Assembly: GCF_013306565.1 (NCBI RefSeq)
Contig: NZ_PZPO01000004.1
Coordinates: 434,001 to 498,000 of the forward strand
Direction: 5' to 3'
DNA: 64,000 nt
Origin: Hyphomicrobium sulfonivorans
Lineage (GTDB): Bacteria > Pseudomonadota > Alphaproteobacteria > Rhizobiales > Hyphomicrobiaceae
Shown here: positions 22,333-33,072 of the stretch, one piece after another
Layout of the letters: every line of letters starts with the position of its first letter
Numbering within the stretch: position 1 is the first letter of the stretch
Translations under genes and position numbers: made by a program
Notes under the pieces: model-generated
What the model saw: only the letters and a program-made list of their open reading frames with translations
What the model was told of the DNA's origin: nothing
The model's database searches: none

Positions 22333-22511
22333 GCTGAGCCGTTTTTAGCTCACGCGCCTTCGGCGCTCCGCATGGGCGGCGCTCGCGCCGGGGCGCCTTG
22401 CGCCCTGAGTCCTGCGGGCTAAGCCAAGCCGGTTTTAGCGTACGCACCGTCGACTCAAGCATGGGCGGCGCACTGGCGCCGGGGAGCCTTGCTCCCTGAG
22501 CCCTGCGCGCT
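22331..22511. repeat. Two tandem 90-bp structured repeats before dnaG
   Basis: Copy 1 is 22331-22420 and copy 2 is 22421-22511. Both begin AAGC, share ATGGGCGGCGC in the middle and end with CTGAG(T/C)CCTGCG. Each ends in a small hairpin: GGGCGC-CTT-GCGCCC in copy 1 and GGGAGC-CTT-GCTCCC in copy 2, a compensatory base-pair change. No gene overlaps except the last two bases of the YqeY-like stop codon. Confidence 0.75.
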
Positions 22512-22696
22512 TGCCCCCCTGGGTACTCACACGCGAAGGGTGAGCACCCCATCGCCGTCCCCTCCACCCCTGTGGATTACGGCGACAACCGGTTGCATCC
22601 GCATCGCTGTTAGCAACCACACCACCGAATCATCCTACGACATCGAAGTGCCCAAAAATGCGCACACCCTCTTCGCGTAACCTGGCTGGCGTCGAA

Positions 22697-24613
22697 ATGC
22701 GTTATCCGCCAAATTTCCTGGATGAAATCCGCGCCCGTATCAGCGTCAGTTCCGTTGTTGGGCGCAAGGTCGCGTTGAAGCGCGCTGGACGCGAGTTCAA
22801 AGGGCTTTCGCCTTTCAAGGTCGAGAAGACCCCTTCCTTCACGGTCAACGACCAGAAGGGCTTCTACCATTGTTTCGCCACCGGCGAGCATGGCGACATT
22901 TTCACGTTTCTGATGAAGGCCGAGGGCCTATCGTTTCCCGAAGCGGTCGAGCAGCTGGCCGAGCAGGCCGGCGTGCCGATGCCGAAGATTTCGGCGCGCG
23001 ACGAAGCGCGTGAGGATGCACGCGAGCGGCTGTTGAAGCTGGTCGAAATGTCTGCCGCCTTTTTCCAGAACGCGCTGACAAGCGGTGCGGGCACTGAAGC
23101 CCGCCGCTACATTGAAAAGCGCGGGTTGAGCCGGCCAACCGTGGCCACGTTCCGTCTCGGCTATGCGCCCAACAGCAAGTCTGCGCTGCGCGAGCATCTG
23201 GCGCAGGCCGGGTTCACGGTCGAGGAGATGATCTCCTCCGGCATGCTGATCGGCGGCGATGACATCCCGGTCGCCTACGACCGCTTCCGGAACCGCCTGA
23301 TGTTCCCGATCCAGGATCTACGCGGCCGCACCATTGCCTTCGGTGGCCGTGCCCTCGATCCCGACGCGCCGGCCAAATACCTCAACTCGCCGGAAACGCC
23401 GCTTTTCCATAAGGGCCACAATCTTTTCAACGCCCACCGCGCCCGCGGACCCGCCCACGATAAAAGCCGCATCATCGCGGTCGAGGGCTACATGGACGTC
23501 ATCGCGCTGGCCGAAGCTGGCTTCGATGAGACCGTTGCCCCGCTGGGAACTGCCCTCACCGACGATCAGCTCAAGCTGCTGTGGCGCATGGCTGAGGAGC
23601 CGGTGCTGTGCTTCGACGGCGACGCTGCCGGCCAGAAGGCGGCCTTCCGCGCCGTCGAGACAGCTCTGCCACTGCTGAAGCCCGGTCAAAGCATCCGCTT
23701 TGCCTTCCTGCCCGGTGGGCTCGATCCCGATGACCTGATCCGTCAGAAGGGTCCGGAAGCGTTTCTTGAGGAAATCTCCCGCACCCGCGCCCTGTTCGAT
23801 GTGCTGTGGGAGCGCGAGACCAAAGGCCACGATATTTCGACGCCCGAGCAGCGCGCGGCACTTGAAGCGCGGCTCAATGCGCTCGTCGGCAAAATCGAGG
23901 ACACAAACGTTCGCGCCCATTACGAGCGGGAGATGCGCGAGACACTGTGGGCCATGAACCGCACGGTGGTGCGCCAGATTGCCCGTGGTGAAGGCCCGCG
24001 CCGCAGTCCGGCTGGCGGCATGCGACGGAACAACACTGCGCCCGACTGGCGCCTGCGCGAGCGGGCACGGCTGGGGCAGATGCCACCGCGTGGAGGCAGC
24101 GCACCAAGGCCGGTTACCGCCAGCCCGGAATTGGCCATGCGGGCGGAACTCGCCCCGCCCCGGGAAGCGTTAATGCTGAAAACGCTGCTCAATCACCCAT
24201 GGCTAATTGATGAGCACGCGGAGGAAATCGCGCAGATAACCTTTGCTTCCGATGCGATGGGGAAGTTGCGCGACGGCATCCTTGCTGTTCAAGCTGTACA
24301 GAATGAGCTTGACACCGCGGGTCTACGCTCCCAATTGAGCGTAACTGGTCTTGATAGGGTTGTTAACCTTGTCGAGCGATCAGTTACACATAGAAGCGAT
24401 CGTTTCGCGGAGCCCGATGCCCCGCAGGCTGAGGTGGAAGATGGCTGGCGCCACGCCCTCGCACTGCATGAGCGGCAGGTCGGCTTGCAGAAGTCGCTCG
24501 AAGCAGCTGTCCAGGCTTACCACCGGGACGGCTCCGAGGACGCGCTTGCGCGCATCTGCGAGATCCAGGGCCTACTTGCGCGGGCAAGTGAAGAGGCCTT
24601 ATCGGCAGATTAA
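22697..24613 (+). CDS. dnaG: DNA primase DnaG
   Basis: About 638 residues from the ATG at 22697, giving MRYPPNFLDEIRARISVSSV as in related DnaG proteins; 13 more residues are open upstream. The N-terminal domain reads GLSPFKVEKTPSFTVNDQKG and YHCFATGEHGDIF, so three of the four zinc ligands of the classical CHC2 ribbon are missing, as in Bradyrhizobium-type primases. The TOPRIM core has AVEGYMDVIALAEAG and LCFDGDAAGQKAAFRA. The C-terminal part would bind DnaB. It makes RNA primers at the replication fork. rpoD follows after about 200 bases. Confidence 0.97.
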   Translation: MRYPPNFLDEIRARISVSSVVGRKVALKRAGREFKGLSPFKVEKTPSFTVNDQKGFYHCFATGEHGDIFTFLMKAEGLSFPEAVEQLAEQAGVPMPKISARDEAREDARERLLKLVEMSAAFFQNALTSGAGTEARRYIEKRGLSRPTVATFRLGYAPNSKSALREHLAQAGFTVEEMISSGMLIGGDDIPVAYDRFRNRLMFPIQDLRGRTIAFGGRALDPDAPAKYLNSPETPLFHKGHNLFNAHRARGPAHDKSRIIAVEGYMDVIALAEAGFDETVAPLGTALTDDQLKLLWRMAEEPVLCFDGDAAGQKAAFRAVETALPLLKPGQSIRFAFLPGGLDPDDLIRQKGPEAFLEEISRTRALFDVLWERETKGHDISTPEQRAALEARLNALVGKIEDTNVRAHYEREMRETLWAMNRTVVRQIARGEGPRRSPAGGMRRNNTAPDWRLRERARLGQMPPRGGSAPRPVTASPELAMRAELAPPREALMLKTLLNHPWLIDEHAEEIAQITFASDAMGKLRDGILAVQAVQNELDTAGLRSQLSVTGLDRVVNLVERSVTHRSDRFAEPDAPQAEVEDGWRHALALHERQVGLQKSLEAAVQAYHRDGSEDALARICEIQGLLARASEEALSAD

Positions 24614-24818
24614 AGCGTAATGGTGGCGCGACCCTTGCGAGCGAGAGAGCAGACAGCGGTCTCATGCTCCGATTTGGAGCAGCGGGCCGGAATTTACTGG
24701 GGAGCCTAAGGTGCGCCAGCGGGCTTTGCGCGAGCCTTTTTGAGCACCGTCGGGCGGGGATGCGGCGCATTGCCGCGCAATGGCATGAATGCGCGCCGAT
24801 AGATCGGGATAAGAGCCC

Positions 24819-26849
<2,031 letters not shown>

Positions 26850-26886
26850 AAAGCCAGATCACGCCGGATTTACTGCGCCAAAGATG

Positions 26887-26910
26887 TGGCCGGAGGTTAC
26901 ACTCCGGCCA
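26887..26910. terminator. Hairpin between rpoD and the beta-lactamase gene
   Basis: Perfect 9-bp stem TGGCCGGAG / CTCCGGCCA with a 6-base loop, 38 bases after rpoD and 27 bases before the bla start codon. It has no T-run. It may end rpoD transcripts with help, or act in the bla leader. Confidence 0.4.
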
Positions 26911-26937
26911 TAACTACTTCTGGGAGCGAAACAAAAA

Positions 26938-27822
26938 ATGTCTGCACCGATCACCAAACGCGCTGTTCTATCGTGCGCCGTTGCTGTCCTGGCGCTAGCT
27001 GGCGCGGTGGCGAACGCGGCAGAACCACCCAAGATCGACGTCGAAGCCCGCCTCGCCGAAATCGCGCAGAACGCCAAGGGCCGTCTCGGTGTCACCATCA
27101 TCGATACGCAAACCGGCGAGCGCTACGGCCACCACTGGAACGAGCGCTTCCCCATGTGCAGCACCTTCAAGCTGCTGGCCGGCGCCTTTGTGCTCGACCG
27201 CGGCGACCATGACGAAGACAACATCGACCGCAAGATCAAGTTCACCGCCGACGACATCATCGACCATTCGCCTATCACCAAGGATCGCGTCGGTGGCGAC
27301 GGCATGACGTTGCGCGAGCTTGCGCAGGCTGCGGTGACTCATAGCGACAACACTGCCGCCAATCTCGTGCTTGATAACGTCGGCGGACCGCAGGGGCTGA
27401 CGGCGTATCTGCGTTCGCTGGGCGATGCCGCAACGCGCCTTGACCGCAAAGAGCCTGATCTTAACGAGGTGCCGAAGGGCGATCCGCGCGACGGTACAGT
27501 GCCCCGCGTCATCTCATCGACCGTCCATCGCATTCTGCTTGGCAACGTGCTGTCGAACACATCGCGCGATCAGTTGACGGAATGGCTGAAGGCCGGCACC
27601 ACCGGCAAGGAACGCATCCAGGCTGGCCTTAAGGACGGTTGGACTGCCGCTGGCAAGACGGGCACCTGCGCGAACGGCTCGACCAACGAGCTGGCGATCA
27701 TCTATCCGCCGAACCGCGATCCAATCATCGCCGCTGTTTTCCTCACTGATTCCGACGCTTCGCTGGACGACCGCAACAAGGTTCTGGCTGAAGTGGGCCG
27801 CACCATCTCGGACATGTACTAA
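26938..27822 (+). CDS. Class A beta-lactamase with a Cys69-Cys238 pair
   Basis: The 294-residue protein has a signal peptide ending VANA, then the class A motifs: Ser75-x-x-Lys78 in FPMCSTFKLL (Ambler 70-73), Ser136-Asp-Asn in THSDNTAANL (130-132), Glu172 with Asn176 in EPDLNEVP (166 and 170) and Lys240-Thr-Gly in AGKTGTCANG (234-236). Cys74 directly precedes the nucleophile and Cys244 follows KTGT, the positions Ambler 69 and 238 whose disulfide is typical of carbapenem-hydrolysing class A enzymes. It acts in the periplasm. GGGAG lies upstream of the ATG. No LysR-type ampR regulator is adjacent. Confidence 0.95.
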   Translation: MSAPITKRAVLSCAVAVLALAGAVANAAEPPKIDVEARLAEIAQNAKGRLGVTIIDTQTGERYGHHWNERFPMCSTFKLLAGAFVLDRGDHDEDNIDRKIKFTADDIIDHSPITKDRVGGDGMTLRELAQAAVTHSDNTAANLVLDNVGGPQGLTAYLRSLGDAATRLDRKEPDLNEVPKGDPRDGTVPRVISSTVHRILLGNVLSNTSRDQLTEWLKAGTTGKERIQAGLKDGWTAAGKTGTCANGSTNELAIIYPPNRDPIIAAVFLTDSDASLDDRNKVLAEVGRTISDMY

Positions 27823-27883
27823 GCCGCTCAGAAAATCGCGCGGCGAAAATCCAATCCGCCGTATGCCGCGATGACAAACACGC

Positions 27884-27917
27884 GCCGTCGAAGCCCGTAA
27901 AGCTTCGGCGGCTTTTT
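27884..27917 (+). terminator. Rho-independent terminator of the beta-lactamase gene
   Basis: Stem GCCGTCGAAGC / GCTTCGGCGGC (one G-T pair) with a 7-base loop followed by TTTTT. Confidence 0.85.
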
Positions 27918-28090
27918 CGTGCCCACAACCGGATAGCTACGCATTCCGATTCTGCGGCGGCATCTCCATGCAATCACACCGAACCATTCGCCGCGCAGCG
28001 ATGCTATCGTGCGCCGCATGTTCCGCACCGCCAGACGTACGCTCACATAGGTGGCGGCGCCCTCGCCATCGTCTACAGCTTGAGATCGCC

Positions 28091-28699
28091 ATGCCCACTA
28101 AAGAACAAACTCCCCTGCGCATTTACCTCGCCGGCCCGGAGGTCTTCTTTCCCAACGCTGTGGAACAGGGCGAGATTAAAAAACGCATGTGCGCGGAGTT
28201 TGGCTTCGAAGGCGTCTACCCGCTCGACAACTGCATAGATGGCGCCGCCGCCCTAAGCCCGGCTGAGCTAGCGCGCCGCATCAGTCTTGGCAACGAGGCG
28301 TTGATGCGCACGTGCGATCTGATCATCGCTAATTGCACCCCGTTCCGCAGCGTATCGATGGACAGCGGCACCGCATTTGAAATCGGCTTCATGCGCGCAC
28401 TGGAGCGCCCGGTGTTGGGCTATTCTAACAATGCCGCCGATTTCGCTGCACGCGTGCGCACCGTTCATTCCAACGGCCTGCACGGATGGGATAGCGAAAG
28501 CGCGGCCGCTGACATCGAAGATTTTGGACTGGCGGAAAACCTGATGATCGCGGTCGCAATTAGCGAAAGCGGCACACCGCTCGTAATGCGAGACGTTCCC
28601 GACAGCCGCGCGCTTTCGGACCTCGACGGTTTTTGCGCCTGCCTGGAATACCTGCGCCAACGCAGGCAAAAACTGCTTTCGCCCTCACAGACCCAATAG
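28091..28699 (+). CDS. Nucleoside 2-deoxyribosyltransferase family protein
   Basis: About 202 residues from the ATG at 28091. It shows the family pattern: RIYLAGPEVFFPNAVEQ near the start, CDLIIANCTPFRSVSMDSGT in the middle and the catalytic Glu in GTAFEIGFMRAL. Enzymes of this family cleave or exchange bases on 2'-deoxynucleosides or nucleoside monophosphates, in salvage or pool cleaning. The frame is open upstream to 27968, but that part overlaps the region after the bla terminator and carries no motif. It converges on the glycosyltransferase gene with 26 bases between. Confidence 0.88.
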   Translation: MPTKEQTPLRIYLAGPEVFFPNAVEQGEIKKRMCAEFGFEGVYPLDNCIDGAAALSPAELARRISLGNEALMRTCDLIIANCTPFRSVSMDSGTAFEIGFMRALERPVLGYSNNAADFAARVRTVHSNGLHGWDSESAAADIEDFGLAENLMIAVAISESGTPLVMRDVPDSRALSDLDGFCACLEYLRQRRQKLLSPSQTQ

Positions 28700-28725
28700 G
28701 CCACAACCGCAATCCGCAAACGGCG

Positions 28726-29958
28726 TCAGCGCCGCTCCCGACGTTCGCAAGCCGCATCAAGCACACCGGCAAACTTGCGGCCGAGCAAATCGAATTCATA
28801 ATTGGCTTCGATGTGATTGCGATTGGCGACGCCCATCGCCTGGACAGCATCAGGCGGCATTGCCTCCAACCGTGCAATCGCTTCCGCCAACAACCGCGGC
28901 TGCCCTGCCGGCACCGTCAGTCCACCACCAGCGGCGTCTACGGGATTGTTGCTTGATTCACACGCAAAGATCACCGGCCGCCCGCAGGCCATGAAATCAA
29001 ACAGCTTGTTAGAGCTGATGCCATACTTGAAGACCGGCGCGTCGATCAGGTTGAAGACAAACGCATCCGCATCCGCCGCAAGCTGCGCGATCTGCCGCTT
29101 CGGCACCGGATCTTCAAACGCAACATTTTCGAGACCCATGTCTTTGGCCATCGCCATCAGCGACGGTTTCAACGGGCCATCGCCGATAACGCGAAGATTG
29201 ACCGGCCGCGCTGTGGACAGCGCTCGAACTTCCGCCATCGCCCTCAGCACATTGTCGAGCCCGTTGGCCGTGCCGTGCGCGCCGAAGTACATCAGGGTGA
29301 ACGTATCGGCCGCTGGCTTGGGTTCCGGGCGCGGAAAGATCTCAAGCTCGATGCCGTTCGGCACCCACTCAATTTTCCGCCCATCGATCCCTAACGGCTC
29401 AATGTATTTGTGCGCGTGCGGAAGCAGCACGACGATCTTCTCTGCACGCTTGTAAAGGTATCGCTCCAGCCGCTGAAGCACATAGGTGACCGGATGGCGC
29501 TGAGGCAGACGCCCCATATCGACCAGGGTCTGCGGCCATAGATCTCGCACCTCGAACACGAATGGCACGCGGTAGCGCTGCGCCAGCCGCAAACCGGCCC
29601 AGGCCGCAAACGGATGCACGCTGGAGCCGACAACGACGTCGGGCGGGGTGAGATCCTTGGTGTTATCACGGGCGAGCGCCGCGCGCGTATAGCCAACCAT
29701 GTTGCGGATTCGATCCGCACCATTGCCGGCATAGGCACTCGTCTTCAGCCACAGGAACGGCACGTCGTCGAAATGATCGAGTCGCGCCGTCTCATGCGGA
29801 GCTAACCGGTCACGATTGGTGCCATGCTCCGTGCTGGCGGCGATGATGCTCGCCGTCCAGCCATAGTTGCGCATTCCGCGCGCAAGGGAAAAGTGGCGCG
29901 TTCCGCCGGGGCCGCCCGGCTCCTGCGCGTAGTGATTGAGGAACCAGACGGATTTCAA
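28726..29958 (-). CDS. Glycosyltransferase, GT4/WcaI-like
   Basis: The 410-residue protein starts at a TTG with GGAA eight bases upstream. The N-terminal half (VWFLNHYAQEPGGPGGTRHF) resembles WcaI-type sugar transferases; the C-terminal half has the GT-B sugar-nucleotide signature VFKYGISSNKLFDFMACGRP and ends in GLTVPAGQPRLLAEAI. It would add a sugar to a lipid-linked polysaccharide at the cytoplasmic face. It lies 43 bases downstream of the flippase gene in the same direction, so the two form an operon. Confidence 0.9.
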   Translation of the reverse strand: MKSVWFLNHYAQEPGGPGGTRHFSLARGMRNYGWTASIIAASTEHGTNRDRLAPHETARLDHFDDVPFLWLKTSAYAGNGADRIRNMVGYTRAALARDNTKDLTPPDVVVGSSVHPFAAWAGLRLAQRYRVPFVFEVRDLWPQTLVDMGRLPQRHPVTYVLQRLERYLYKRAEKIVVLLPHAHKYIEPLGIDGRKIEWVPNGIELEIFPRPEPKPAADTFTLMYFGAHGTANGLDNVLRAMAEVRALSTARPVNLRVIGDGPLKPSLMAMAKDMGLENVAFEDPVPKRQIAQLAADADAFVFNLIDAPVFKYGISSNKLFDFMACGRPVIFACESSNNPVDAAGGGLTVPAGQPRLLAEAIARLEAMPPDAVQAMGVANRNHIEANYEFDLLGRKFAGVLDAACERRERR

Positions 29959-30001
29959 AGGGCTGTTCCAGTTTTTTTCCTGTCCAAAGCTTCTAGCCGA
30001 G

Positions 30002-31438
30002 TCACTGCAGCCGGGTCATCAAAAAGCTCCGCACCATCAGAACGCTGACCGCATACACCAGAACACCGGCTGCAATGGCAAACAGCGCGCTACCACCGAG
30101 CGCTGTCACGGCTGTAATGGTCGCAGCGACGAGCAAAACCAAAAGCACCACAGCCAACCAGCGCCCGGACGCGCGCGACACCGAAAAGCCGCACAGCATC
30201 ATGGCAAAGAACATCCACGCGTAGGCATACGCCAAATGTAGCAGCGAGAAAAACCAGTAAAAGAGCTCGACATCCCGTAAGTAGCTGACCGTAAACAAGA
30301 CACCGGCAACCATCAGTCCTGCAGAACAGAAACTGAGAATAAATGCCACCCGTTGTGCACCGATGTTGTCATAGATGCGGTCGTACCCCGCAACCAAAGC
30401 CATCATTACGCATGGCAGCACCATAACTTCCGCCATTTTCCCGGCCAACCGCCACTGTTCGCCCAAAAAGAAGACCGCCAGATCTTCGCCAAAGCACATG
30501 ACGATGCTGCATGGCAGCGCAAACAGCAGACCAAATCCAAGATATACCTTGGCCAATGGCCGCTCCCACTCACGTAGCCGATCCAGGCTACGCGCCATCT
30601 TGGAAAAAACCACCTGGCCGAAAGCTGTTGGCAGCAGTGCTAGCGGCTGAAAAATCATTCGGATGGCGAACGAAAAAGAACCTGCAGCCTGGGGTGAAAT
30701 GGCCGAGCCCAGAATAATCGCTGGGGCGCCGACATAGGCAGCTCCGGCGAGCGAGTTAGGCATCTGATACACCGCAAATCGATAATGGCGGCGCACAAGC
30801 GGCCAGAAGCTGCCAAACCGCGTCAACGACGCAAGCACAGACTGAAAGCTAACGTCTTTGCGAAGACCAAGCCAAAGCACCGCAATGCCAGCAATCTGCC
30901 CCACTGTATAACCGAACATCAATGTGGGCGCAGTGGGAGCCAAAAGCCCTCCCAAGACCTGTACCGCAACAGTGACAGCGGCAAGCGATGTAGCGGCGAT
31001 GGCGAACTGGTTGAACATCCCAGCGCGGACACACCATTGCCCCAGCAAAACATACTGCCCAGCAAAAAAAACTGAAAACGGCAGCAGTAAAAAGCTGTCG
31101 CTGGAGAAACTGCTGGGGGAGATGCCGGAGGGGAGCGGAAGATAAACCCAAGCCGCCAGAATAAGGCTGGCAGCCGTCAGTATATATGTCGACAGACCAT
31201 ACAGGTCGTAGACTGCTGCTTCCGATTGCTCCACAACCATCGCAAGTTCAAATCGCAGCGTTGCCACCGAAACGGCTAAGGTTTGAAAGGCGATAAAGAT
31301 CGCGTAAATGCCGTATTCTTGCAGGCCATAAATCTGCGCGACCGCCAGTGTCCCGGCTAGATTAAGCAATTGTGCAAAGGCGGCACCACCGACCAGCATG
31401 GCTGCCGATCGCAATATCTCAATTATATTGGGAACCAC
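30002..31438 (-). CDS. Polysaccharide flippase (Wzx-like)
   Basis: The 478-residue membrane protein starts at a GTG with AAGGA seven bases upstream. It has about 12 to 14 helices and the family opening RSAAMLVGGAAFAQLLNLAG, then QIYGLQEYGIYAIFIAFQTL, ELAMVVEQSEAAVYDLYGLS and PTAFGQVVFSKMARSLDRLR. Such proteins flip undecaprenyl-linked oligosaccharides across the inner membrane. It is transcribed divergently from the glycosyltransferase at 31710, and the interval holds two palindromes. Confidence 0.9.
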   Translation of the reverse strand: MVPNIIEILRSAAMLVGGAAFAQLLNLAGTLAVAQIYGLQEYGIYAIFIAFQTLAVSVATLRFELAMVVEQSEAAVYDLYGLSTYILTAASLILAAWVYLPLPSGISPSSFSSDSFLLLPFSVFFAGQYVLLGQWCVRAGMFNQFAIAATSLAAVTVAVQVLGGLLAPTAPTLMFGYTVGQIAGIAVLWLGLRKDVSFQSVLASLTRFGSFWPLVRRHYRFAVYQMPNSLAGAAYVGAPAIILGSAISPQAAGSFSFAIRMIFQPLALLPTAFGQVVFSKMARSLDRLREWERPLAKVYLGFGLLFALPCSIVMCFGEDLAVFFLGEQWRLAGKMAEVMVLPCVMMALVAGYDRIYDNIGAQRVAFILSFCSAGLMVAGVLFTVSYLRDVELFYWFFSLLHLAYAYAWMFFAMMLCGFSVSRASGRWLAVVLLVLLVAATITAVTALGGSALFAIAAGVLVYAVSVLMVRSFLMTRLQ

Positions 31439-31507
31439 GCCTAAGTCCTTGCCGTCATCCTAGCATCTTGTGGAGCACGTACTTTCGCTAGGCAGCCATC
31501 AATTGAC

Positions 31508-31531
31508 GTATGTCTCCAACGGGAGACATAC
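31508..31531. promoter_or_regulatory. Perfect inverted repeat in the polysaccharide divergent region
   Basis: GTATGTCTCC and GGAGACATAC flank a 4-base centre. The site is 70 bases from the flippase start and about 180 from the glycosyltransferase start, a suitable place for a dimeric repressor or activator. No T-run follows it. Confidence 0.5.
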
Positions 31532-31598
31532 TCCGTAACACCTCAGTAAAGCTGTGATTCAGATACATGCTGCACTGGCTGCCACTATAGTTCCGTGG

Positions 31599-31614
31599 GA
31601 CACCGCGCGGTGTC
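31599..31614. promoter_or_regulatory. 16-bp perfect palindrome, GACACCGCGCGGTGTC
   Basis: A second palindrome in the same interval, unrelated in sequence to the first and about 95 bases from the glycosyltransferase start. It could be another operator. Confidence 0.35.
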
Positions 31615-31709
31615 AACGCGCGATTTCCGTTATCACCTAACCTCTGCACCCTGGCGGTCGTCATACGGCGTGCAGCGAAACAACCAACCGACCGAGGGCA
31701 GGCTGGCCT

Positions 31710-32837
31710 TTGAAAATCGCTCACCTGACTTCTGTGCACAGCCGATACGACACGCGGATTTTTTTGAAGCAGTGTCGGACCCTCGCAGCGGCTGGTCACG
31801 ACGTTTCCCTGGTCGTTGCCGATGGCAAGGGCGATGAGCACCTGGAAGGCGTTCACATCATCGATGTCGGCGCACCCAGCGGACGTGTTCATCGCTGCAT
31901 CATCAGCGCGCATCGCGTTGTCAGCACGGCAATCCGGATCGGCGCCGACGTATGTCATCTGCATGACCCGGAGCTATTGACCAGCGCCGCCCGATTGCGC
32001 CGACTGGGCAAGGCCGTCATCTATGATGCACACGAGGATCTGCCAGAGGATATTATCGGTAAAACCTACATCCACGCATCTCTGCGTCGACCCCTGGCAG
32101 CTGTTGCATCGCGCACCCAAAATCGCGTTTGCAGCAAGATCGAGTGCGTCGTAGCCGCCACACCTCACATCCAGGAGAAGTTTCTCCACGCCGGCATCAA
32201 GGCTATCGCCGTTCGCAACTACCCGATCCTGGATGAGCTAAATCCAGATGTGCAACGGCGCGCAAACTCCAACACCGTTTGCTACGTCGGCGGGATTGCA
32301 TCCAATCGGGGCATTCAGGAAATAGTGGCGGCGCTGCCACTATCTACGACCGATGTCCGCCTCGCACTGGCCGGCTCTATCAATGAACGCGGATTGCGCG
32401 CTCATCTCGAAGCTTCGCCGGGCTGGCGGTATGTGGACGATCTGGGGTTTCTCTCGCGCGATGGCGTCAAGGGTGTTCTTGAACGATCGGTGGCGGGCTT
32501 GGTCACACTGCATCCGACAACAGCTTTTGTTGATTCGCTGCCGATCAAAATGTTCGAGTACATGTCGGCATCGCTGCCGGTCATTGCCTCTAACTTCCCG
32601 TTGTGGCGGCAGATCATTGAAGGCAACGACTGTGGGATATGCGTCGATCCAACCGATCCGGCATCCATAGCCCGCGCAATCGACCGTTTGATGACTGACC
32701 GGGATCTGGCCCAGCGCATGGGCGAGAACGGACGCAGAGCGGTGATCGCCCAGTACAGCTGGGAAGCTGAATCGAATCAGCTTATCAAATTTTATCAGGA
32801 TATTTCCCAGCGACGTACATCGTCCGTGCCGCACTAA
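31710..32837 (+). CDS. Glycosyltransferase family 4
   Basis: The 375-residue protein begins at a TTG with GAGGGCAGG upstream, giving MKIAHLTSVHSRYDTRIFLK. The N-terminal acceptor domain contains ADVCHLHDPELLTSAARLRR; the C-terminal donor domain has SLPIKMFEYMSASLPVIASN and FPLWRQIIEGNDCGICVDPT, the Glu-rich sugar-nucleotide site of GT4 enzymes. It is probably part of the same surface-polysaccharide pathway as the flippase transcribed in the other direction. A gap of about 235 bases with no gene follows. Confidence 0.9.
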   Translation: MKIAHLTSVHSRYDTRIFLKQCRTLAAAGHDVSLVVADGKGDEHLEGVHIIDVGAPSGRVHRCIISAHRVVSTAIRIGADVCHLHDPELLTSAARLRRLGKAVIYDAHEDLPEDIIGKTYIHASLRRPLAAVASRTQNRVCSKIECVVAATPHIQEKFLHAGIKAIAVRNYPILDELNPDVQRRANSNTVCYVGGIASNRGIQEIVAALPLSTTDVRLALAGSINERGLRAHLEASPGWRYVDDLGFLSRDGVKGVLERSVAGLVTLHPTTAFVDSLPIKMFEYMSASLPVIASNFPLWRQIIEGNDCGICVDPTDPASIARAIDRLMTDRDLAQRMGENGRRAVIAQYSWEAESNQLIKFYQDISQRRTSSVPH

Positions 32838-33072
32838 CATCGACCAGACATGTATGCCCCGTACCTAAGAGTGCCTGTGGGAAGTATTGGATAACTTCAC
32901 CTGCGATCTGATCCAATCCACACATTTTAGATCGCGCAGAACTATCCCCAGGAAATGCCTGCGTATGCATGACGATACGATCGTCACTTGCGTCCATTCC
33001 ACTATAAGTAACCGCGTTTACAGCCTCTCTGGACTGAGTTTATTCCGCCAGCAGACAATTTAGGGGCGGCGA

